Assembly: GCF_007922615.2 (NCBI RefSeq) | Contig: NZ_CP042301.2 | Span: 124,001-188,000, forward strand | Length of the DNA stretch: 64,000 bases | Direction of reading: 5' to 3' | From: Nitratireductor mangrovi | GTDB taxonomy: Bacteria; Pseudomonadota; Alphaproteobacteria; Rhizobiales; Rhizobiaceae | Shown: positions 58,370-64,000 of the stretch, piece after piece | How positions within the stretch are numbered: the stretch's first letter is position 1 | How the letters are laid out: the number at the start of each line of letters is the position of its first letter | Translations under genes and position numbers: made by a program | Notes under the pieces: model-generated | Told to the model about the DNA's origin: nothing | Database searches by the model: none | Seen by the model: only the letters and a program-made list of their open reading frames with translations

Positions 58370-59932
58370 ATGACAGAGACCGCCCATCCCGATACCGTCC
58401 TCATCATCGATTTCGGCAGTCAGGTTACCCAGCTGATTGCCCGGCGAGTACGCGAGGCCGGGGTTTATTCCGAAATCGTTCCGTTCCAGTCTGCTGCCGA
58501 GGCTTTTGCCCGCATAAGGCCGAAGGCGGTGATCCTTTCCGGCAGCCCGGCCTCGACGATCGACATAGGCTCGCCGCGAGCGCCGAATGAAATTTTCGCA
58601 GCTGGCGTCCCCGTTCTTGGCATCTGCTACGGCGAGCAGACCATGTGCGCCCAGCTCGGCGGCAAGGTCGAGGGCGGACACCATCGTGAGTTTGGTCGCG
58701 CTTTCCTTGAGGTGAAGCAGGAGTGCAGGCTGTTCGATGGGGTCTGGCCCGCCGGCACGCGCCATCAGGTCTGGATGAGCCATGGCGATCGCGTGACCGA
58801 ACTGCCGCCCGGTTTCTCTGTTGTCGGCACGTCCACCGGCGCGCCTTTCGCAGCCATCGCCGATGAAGCCCGGCGCTTCTACGCCGTGCAGTTTCATCCT
58901 GAGGTCGTGCATACGCCGGACGGAGCCAAGCTGCTCAGCAACTTCGTCGTGAAGATTGCCGGGCTCAAGGGGGACTGGACGATGGCTGCCTATCGCGAGC
59001 AGGCGGTAGCTGCAATCCGTGCCCAGGTGGGAGAAGGGCGGGTTATCTGTGCACTGTCCGGAGGCGTCGATTCCTCCGTCGCCGCGCTCCTGATTCACGA
59101 GGCCGTCGGCGACCAGCTGACCTGCATCCTTGTTGACCACGGTCTGATGCGCAAGAACGAGGCTGCCGAAGTGGTCGAGATGTTCCGGCGTCACTACAAC
59201 CTGCCGCTCGTCGCGGTCGACGCATCGGACCGCTTCATCGGCGCGCTTGAGGGTGAGGCCGATCCGGAAAGAAAGCGCAAGACGATCGGCCGGCTCTTCA
59301 TCGAGGTTTTCGAGGAGGAGGCAAAGAAGCTCGGTGGCGCCGATTTCCTAGCTCAGGGCACGCTCTATCCGGATGTCATCGAAAGCGTGTCCTTCACCGG
59401 CGGACCCTCGGTCACCATCAAGTCGCACCACAATGTCGGCGGCCTGCCCGAGCGCATGAACATGAAGCTGGTCGAGCCGCTGCGCGAGCTCTTCAAGGAC
59501 GAGGTGAGGGTGCTCGGCAAGGAACTTGGCCTGCCGGAGAGCTTTATCGGTCGCCATCCGTTCCCGGGTCCGGGACTGGCGATCCGCTGCCCGGGGGGGA
59601 TCACCCGCGACAAGCTCGACATTTTGCGCGAGGCCGACGCGATCTACCTCGACGAGATCCGCAAGGCAGGGCTCTACGACGCTATCTGGCAGGCCTTCGC
59701 CGTGCTTCTTCCGGTGCAGACCGTCGGCGTGATGGGTGACGGCCGCACTTATGAGTATGTCTGCGCGCTACGGGCCGTCACCTCGGTCGACGGCATGACC
59801 GCCGACTTCTACCACTACGACATGGAGTTCCTCGGCCGCGCCGCTACCCGGATCATCAACGAGGTACGCGGCATCAACCGCGTCGTCTACGACGTCACAT
59901 CGAAGCCGCCCGGCACCATCGAGTGGGAGTAA
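58370..59932 (+). CDS. guaA: GMP synthase (glutamine-hydrolysing)
   Basis: 520-aa cytosolic enzyme converting XMP to GMP using glutamine and ATP. The N-terminal class-I amidotransferase has its nucleophile C86 in [16 protein letters not shown] and the His/Glu pair in [10 protein letters not shown]. The ATP-pyrophosphatase domain has the P-loop [11 protein letters not shown], and the C-terminal dimerisation domain ends in KPPGTIEWE, the usual terminus. It is the only purine gene here other than guaB at 23281. No regulatory RNA was recognised upstream. Confidence 0.97.
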   Translation: MTETAHPDTVLIIDFGSQVTQLIARRVREAGVYSEIVPFQSAAEAFARIRPKAVILSGSPASTIDIGSPRAPNEIFAAGVPVLGICYGEQTMCAQLGGKVEGGHHREFGRAFLEVKQECRLFDGVWPAGTRHQVWMSHGDRVTELPPGFSVVGTSTGAPFAAIADEARRFYAVQFHPEVVHTPDGAKLLSNFVVKIAGLKGDWTMAAYREQAVAAIRAQVGEGRVICALSGGVDSSVAALLIHEAVGDQLTCILVDHGLMRKNEAAEVVEMFRRHYNLPLVAVDASDRFIGALEGEADPERKRKTIGRLFIEVFEEEAKKLGGADFLAQGTLYPDVIESVSFTGGPSVTIKSHHNVGGLPERMNMKLVEPLRELFKDEVRVLGKELGLPESFIGRHPFPGPGLAIRCPGGITRDKLDILREADAIYLDEIRKAGLYDAIWQAFAVLLPVQTVGVMGDGRTYEYVCALRAVTSVDGMTADFYHYDMEFLGRAATRIINEVRGINRVVYDVTSKPPGTIEWE

Positions 59933-60107
59933 CCCAAGTCGTATCGAGCTTCCGGCTGATGTCGTGGCGCTTGGCCGGAGCCCGCGCGCGTCCTCCATGT
60001 CGTAAGGTTCGGCGGACCGCGATGCGCCGATGAACGGGGCCGTGATGCCCAGAGTGGTGCCGAACTGGGTACGTTTTCGCCTTTCCCGAAGGCGCGCGTT
60101 GGATCAC

Positions 60108-61244
60108 CTACGGATCGCCCTCAAGCCGCTTCGGCGACAACGCCGCGGACTCCAGACAATGTTCGGCAAAGATATCCGATGGCGTGCCGTCGACCATGAG
60201 TTCGGCGGCTAGGCGACCGAGCGCCGGCGATGTCATGATACCGAAGCCGCCCTGGCCGGCGAGCCAGAAGAAACTTTCGGCCTTGCCCGAATAGCCAACG
60301 ACCGGTGCCCGGTCTGGCGCGAAACTGCGCAGCCCGGCCCACGAATGGGCGACACGGCGCACCTGCACCGTGGTCGCCTGCTCCAGATACCAGGCTGCGT
60401 AGGCGACGTCGATTTCTTCGGCCTGCGCATCGTATGGATCCACCGGCGTCTCGTCGGAGGGGGAGACGAGCAGACGGCCGGCCTCCGGCTTGATGTAGAA
60501 CTTATCTCTGACCTCGCTGATCTCGGGCAGGCTGCCGACATCGACCCCGTCCGGTGCGTCGACGGTGATGGCGGTACGGCGCAGCGGCTGGATGCCAAGA
60601 GCGCCAACGCCGCAGACTTGCGCAACCGTGTCGGCCCAACCGCCGGCCGCGTTGACAATTATGTCGGCGCGCACTTCCCCGGCGCCTGTGTCGAGCACCC
60701 ACTGCTTGCCTTGGCGCGCGACGGACAAAAGTTCGGCGCGGTTGAGAATTTCGGCCCCGGCGACACGCGCGCCCTTTGCGAAACCCTGCAGCAGGCTATC
60801 GGCCTCCATGTCCCAGCACTCGGGGTCGAAGAAGGCCGCGGCTACGTATCCGGGATTGAGGATCGGGGCGCGCGTTAATGCCTCTTCGACCGACAGCATT
60901 TCCAGATCCGGGCTGGTGGCGCTCTCGCCGGCGAATATTTCCTGCAGCCGCGTTCTGTTCTCGGCATCGGCGATCACCAGATTGCCGCGGGGCTTTAGCA
61001 ACCCGATCTCGGCGAAGCCGGCGGGCGGCTCCGTTAGGAACCGGTAGCTGATCTCGGCTAGCTTGCCGACGGTGGGCGTATGGAAGCGTCGAGAGAACTC
61101 AGCCGCTGAGCGTCCCGTCGAGTGGTAACCGAGCGCCTCTTCGCGTTCGAGTACCGCGACCGATCGATGCGGCGCCAGGAAGTACGCCAGTGACACGCCG
61201 GCAATGCCGCCGCCGATGATCGCGACGTCAACTTTGCGCGACAT
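60108..61244 (-). CDS. FAD-dependent amino-acid/amine oxidoreductase (DAO family)
   Basis: 378-aa flavoprotein of the DAO family. The FAD fold is VAIIGGGIAGVSLAYFLAPHRSVAVLEREEALGYHSTGRSAAEFSRRF (shortened), and the C-terminal FAD-contact segment is WAGLRSFAPDRAPVVGYSGKAESFFWLAGQGGFGIMTSPA (shortened). Relatives include D-amino-acid dehydrogenase, glycine oxidase and D-arginine dehydrogenase. It lies 26 bp after the amidohydrolase gene, the last member of the Pot-type operon, so it probably oxidises the imported amine or a hydrolysis product. Confidence 0.88.
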   Translation of the reverse strand: MSRKVDVAIIGGGIAGVSLAYFLAPHRSVAVLEREEALGYHSTGRSAAEFSRRFHTPTVGKLAEISYRFLTEPPAGFAEIGLLKPRGNLVIADAENRTRLQEIFAGESATSPDLEMLSVEEALTRAPILNPGYVAAAFFDPECWDMEADSLLQGFAKGARVAGAEILNRAELLSVARQGKQWVLDTGAGEVRADIIVNAAGGWADTVAQVCGVGALGIQPLRRTAITVDAPDGVDVGSLPEISEVRDKFYIKPEAGRLLVSPSDETPVDPYDAQAEEIDVAYAAWYLEQATTVQVRRVAHSWAGLRSFAPDRAPVVGYSGKAESFFWLAGQGGFGIMTSPALGRLAAELMVDGTPSDIFAEHCLESAALSPKRLEGDP

Positions 61245-61270
61245 CCGGTTCTCCCATGAAAAACGTGCGT

Positions 61271-62062
61271 CTATTGCGCCGGAACGGGCGGCTGCACGAG
61301 GTCCCTCAGATAGGTGTTTACGTCCGCCGAGGCGGCATAATCACCGGGGCGCATGTCGGCGATCAGAAGCTTTTCGCCACGCGGACCTGCCAGCACGAGC
61401 GTGCCGCCATCGGGCGCCGCGACATGCGAAAGCCCGGCATAACTGAACAGCCGGTCCGAACCGCAGTGATTGGCATAGGCGACGAACACCTGGTTCTCGA
61501 AGGCGCGCACCGAGATCATTCGGTCGGCGATGAACCGAGCGTGGTTGCTGGCAGGCAATGCCGTCGGAACGACGATCGCCTTGGCGCCGGCAAGCGCCAG
61601 CCGTCGCACGTTTTCGGGAAACTCCACATCGTAGCAGATGAGCACGCCGAGCCTCATGCCGCCGACATCGAAGGTGACGGTCGACGGCGGCGCGGGACGG
61701 AACAGGGAGCGTTCATAGTCGCCGTAGAGATGCGACTTGCGGTAGACACGTGATTGAGCCTTCGGGCCGACGACAGCGGCACTGTTGTAGATGTTGCCTC
61801 CGTCGCGCTCGGCAAAACCGGCCACGATCGCGATCTTCGCCTCAGATGCGATCTGGCGTAGCCGGTCGATCTGCGGACCGGATGCGGGCTCGGCAAGCGA
61901 GCGAATGGCCTCGCCGGCACCGTATCCGATCAGTGCCAGTTCCGGCGCAACCAGCAGGCTGGCGCCGGCGCCGTAGGCGTCGTGCGCCGCCGCGGCGATA
62001 CGGTCGAGATTGGCCTCGACGTCGCCGGCAACGGCGCGCAGCTGAAGGGCCGCGATACGCAT
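61271..62062 (-). CDS. Carbon-nitrogen hydrolase (nitrilase superfamily)
   Basis: 263-aa hydrolase with the Glu-Lys-Cys triad of the superfamily: E41 (LVAPELALIGYG), K109 (RVYRKSHLYGDYE) and C143 (LGVLICYDVEFPE). These act on amides, carbamoyl groups or nitriles. ATG 62062 shares a base with the permease stop (TGATG), so the genes are coupled; a longer frame upstream only shadows the permease. In context with a polyamine-type transporter and a DAO oxidase, an N-carbamoyl- or amide-bearing amine is a reasonable substrate. Confidence 0.9.
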   Translation of the reverse strand: MRIAALQLRAVAGDVEANLDRIAAAAHDAYGAGASLLVAPELALIGYGAGEAIRSLAEPASGPQIDRLRQIASEAKIAIVAGFAERDGGNIYNSAAVVGPKAQSRVYRKSHLYGDYERSLFRPAPPSTVTFDVGGMRLGVLICYDVEFPENVRRLALAGAKAIVVPTALPASNHARFIADRMISVRAFENQVFVAYANHCGSDRLFSYAGLSHVAAPDGGTLVLAGPRGEKLLIADMRPGDYAASADVNTYLRDLVQPPVPAQ

Positions 62063-62862
62063 CACTTGCCGTCCGACAAGGCGCCGAGCAGCTTCGGCAG
62101 GTCGCCGAAACGGGCGATCAGGGCAAACACCACCGCTGCGACCACAACGAAGAAGATCGAAACCGAGGCCATGGTGGGCGTGTAGCCGTAGCGGAGCGCG
62201 TTGAAGATCTTGATCGGCAGCGTCTCCACGGTGAAACCGACGGTCATGTAGGCGACGATGTATTCGTTGAGCGACAGCACAAAGGCAAAGGCGAAGCCGG
62301 ACACGATGTAGGGCAGGATCAGCGGCAACACGACGGTCCTGAGCACGATGCGGTCGTCGGCGCCCATCGTCGCCGCCGCCTCGACCAGCGAGCGGTCGAT
62401 CGACGAGAAGCCCAGCGACAGCGTGACCAGCGGCAGGGTGACGAAGAAGATGGCGTGGCTGATCACCGCCGTCCAGGCCTGTCCGTAGAAGCCGAGTGTC
62501 GCCCAGAAGGTGAGCATGCCGAGTGCCGTGATGACGGGCGGCAGGATGAAAGGCGCCAGTCCCAGCACCTGAAAGATGTTGGCCCAGGGCGCGATGCGGC
62601 GCCACAGAAACCATGCCAGCGGGAAGGCGATGGCGACAGCCAGCGCCGCCGCGGTCATCGCCAGCACCACCGAATTGATCAGCGCGCTGCGCCAGCCGGA
62701 ATCGACGAATATCTGTGCATACCATGCCAGCGAGAAGCCCTCTGGCGGAAACGTCAGCGACTGTTTCTCGTTGACCGAGACGCCGGCGACGACGACCAGC
62801 GGAAGAGCCAGGAACAACGCGACAGCCGCGAGGTACAGTCTGGAGAGATGCCTGCCCATCAC
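62062..62862 (-). CDS. ABC transporter permease, PotC-like
   Basis: 266-aa inner-membrane permease with about six helices. The BPD-type docking loop is SRSLVEAAATMGADDRIVLRTVVLPLILPYIVSG in part, with LSLNEYIVAYMT after it, as in PotC/YdcV. GTG 62862 overlaps the preceding permease stop (GTGA); ATG 62859 is an equal choice, both behind AAGGAG. It overlaps the amidohydrolase gene by one base. Confidence 0.9.
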   Translation of the reverse strand: MMGRHLSRLYLAAVALFLALPLVVVAGVSVNEKQSLTFPPEGFSLAWYAQIFVDSGWRSALINSVVLAMTAAALAVAIAFPLAWFLWRRIAPWANIFQVLGLAPFILPPVITALGMLTFWATLGFYGQAWTAVISHAIFFVTLPLVTLSLGFSSIDRSLVEAAATMGADDRIVLRTVVLPLILPYIVSGFAFAFVLSLNEYIVAYMTVGFTVETLPIKIFNALRYGYTPTMASVSIFFVVVAAVVFALIARFGDLPKLLGALSDGK

Positions 62863-63710
62863 GCGGTCTCCTTCCGCCCGAGATAGAGCGTCAGCGCCAC
62901 CAGGGCCAGCGAGATCAATACGAGGAAGACCGCCATCGCCGCGGCGAACGGCATGTTGGACTGGTAGATCGCCTGGTCGGTGATCAGCACCGAAAGCGTC
63001 CAGTGCTGCGGCCGGCCGAGTATTTGCGGCAGCAGGTAAGAGCCAAGAGCAAACACGAAGACCATGATCAACGTGGCCACGATGGTGTTGCGCAGGGCCG
63101 GGACCACGACATTGAAGAACGCGCGTGCCGGCGACGCCCCCAGCGTGCGCGCCGCCTCAAGAAGCGTCGGATCGAGGCGCACGATCGCCGGGTACAGCAC
63201 CAAAACCGTATAGGGCAGCGCCTGGTAGACCATACCCGTCAGCACCGCGCCGAAGCCGGGCAGCAGCGCCCGCGGGGCCTCCATCAGGCCGATCGCGACG
63301 AGCAGGTTGGTCAGCCCAGCCGTGCGCGAGAAAAGCGTCGACCAGGCAAAGCCGATGATGACCTCGGAGAGCGACAGCACCGAAAGCAGCCCGACCAGCC
63401 AGACGATTTGGACGCGGCGCGAGGCGCGGGCGAGCAGGTAGGTGAAGGGAAAACCGATGGCGACACAGCAGACCGCGACCATGATCGCCAGCATCAGCGA
63501 GAAGCCGAGCACCCCGCCGAAAAACGCGGAGACAAAGCGCGCATAGTTGTCGATGACGAAATCGGGTGTGTAGAAGCCTCCCTGCTGGCGGCGGAAGAAC
63601 GACACGGCGATCATCGTGGAAAACGGCACCACGAAGAAGACGATCAGCATCAGGGCCGGAAAGGCGATCGGCGCGTAATCGACCAGCGTCCGGGGCGGTT
63701 CGCGTCTCAT
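62859..63710 (-). CDS. ABC transporter permease, PotB-like
   Basis: 283-aa permease, six predicted helices, with the docking loop DPTLLEAARTLGASPARAFFNVVVPALRNTIVATLIMV (shortened) typical of PotB. ATG 63710 overlaps the ATPase stop (ATGA). It forms the heterodimeric channel with the PotC-like protein. Confidence 0.9.
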   Translation of the reverse strand: MRREPPRTLVDYAPIAFPALMLIVFFVVPFSTMIAVSFFRRQQGGFYTPDFVIDNYARFVSAFFGGVLGFSLMLAIMVAVCCVAIGFPFTYLLARASRRVQIVWLVGLLSVLSLSEVIIGFAWSTLFSRTAGLTNLLVAIGLMEAPRALLPGFGAVLTGMVYQALPYTVLVLYPAIVRLDPTLLEAARTLGASPARAFFNVVVPALRNTIVATLIMVFVFALGSYLLPQILGRPQHWTLSVLITDQAIYQSNMPFAAAMAVFLVLISLALVALTLYLGRKETA

Positions 63711-64000
63711 TGCTTCAACACCACGCAGGATTCCGCCGGCAGCGAAACGCCGACCTCGTCGCCGGCGACCGTCGCGGTGCGCTCGCGCGGCGTCGTGACG
63801 GCAACGATGGTCTTGTCGCCGATCTCGACAAATGTCTCGATGGTGCCGCCGAGATCGCGCACGAAGTTCACCCGGCCGGTAAACGCACCCTGATCCTTGG
63901 CGACGAGCCGCACGTCCTCGGGGCGCACCGACACGAGCGCCTTGGTCGCGCCGTCGGGAAGCTCAATACCGGGCAACGCAGCGTCGAAGGCGGTGGCGCG
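63707..64000 (-). CDS. ABC transporter ATP-binding protein, PotA-like (C-terminal part, truncated by window edge)
   Basis: 98 residues of the C-terminal TOBE domain of a spermidine/putrescine-type ATPase. VSVRPEDVRLVAKDQGAFTG and FVRDLGGTIETFVEIGD are characteristic. The frame is open to base 64000, so the ATPase domain lies beyond the window. It is the first visible member of the operon ATPase-permease-permease-amidohydrolase-oxidase. The binding protein is not in the window. Confidence 0.85.
   Translation of the reverse strand, partial: RATAFDAALPGIELPDGATKALVSVRPEDVRLVAKDQGAFTGRVNFVRDLGGTIETFVEIGDKTIVAVTTPRERTATVAGDEVGVSLPAESCVVLKQ

Noticed and set aside
59933-60107. Gene between guaA and the DAO oxidase
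   Set aside because: Only short shadow frames; a small CGCCTT/AAGGCG stem near 60070 lacks a T-run and is not convincing as a terminator.

Overview
This is a GC-rich chromosomal window from an alphaproteobacterium, most likely a Hyphomicrobiales (Rhizobiales) member of the Mesorhizobium/Aminobacter/Phyllobacteriaceae type. That placement is an inference from base composition, protein style and the abundance of ABC uptake and acyl-CoA catabolic genes; no rRNA is present to confirm it. I saw no phage, transposase, integrase, plasmid or CRISPR genes.

Layout. (1) 1-2.3 kb, + strand: two ATPases of a Dpp/Opp-type peptide importer (the first cut by the window edge) and a FadR-type GntR regulator. 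(2) 2.3-9.7 kb: a minus-strand operon, livJ - feruloyl-CoA-synthase-like ligase - livH - livMG fusion - livF, facing a divergent TetR gene. Two copies of ATACG-N4-CGTAT lie between them. (3) 9.8-15.5 kb: an IclR gene divergent from a second Liv importer (livG-livF-livH-livM-livJ) that ends in a strong terminator. (4) 15.6-21.5 kb: a GATase1/AraC regulator, an M24 metalloenzyme resembling DddP, an isochorismatase-fold hydrolase, an HSL-type esterase and a Tat-exported family-5 binding protein without its own permeases. (5) 21.7-31.1 kb: mostly housekeeping genes: yacG, MAPEG, FkbM methyltransferase, guaB, a DUF898/M48 pair, an MFS pump, rlmE, a Ppx/GppA phosphatase and tRNA-Gln(CUG). (6) 31.3-52.4 kb: a large catabolic block. 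(7) 52.8-56.3 kb: the divergent oxyR-katG pair. (8) 56.4-59.9 kb: an RsmB-like methyltransferase, a PaaI-type thioesterase and guaA. (9) 60.1-64 kb: a Pot-type ABC operon (ATPase cut by the window edge) with a nitrilase-family amidohydrolase and a DAO-type oxidase.

The 31-52 kb block is the most interesting part. It holds a fused double SDR, a flavin reductase, a SnoaL-like protein, an NDP-forming acyl-CoA synthetase, an SMP-30 lactonase, a third Liv importer with its binding protein, a single SDR, an IclR regulator, two acyl-CoA dehydrogenases, an enoyl-CoA hydratase, a fatty-acyl-CoA ligase, an Old-Yellow-Enzyme reductase and a Baeyer-Villiger-type flavoprotein. The set fits a route from a cyclic alcohol or enone through ketone, lactone, hydroxy acid and acyl-CoA to beta-oxidation. 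A near-identical 15-bp element, TTTCAWGRWTGTGAA, occurs four times, all inside this block: 27 bp before the IclR gene and near the ligase, dehydrogenase, OYE and monooxygenase genes. I read it as the operator of a small IclR regulon that I cannot match to a described one. The substrate is unknown.
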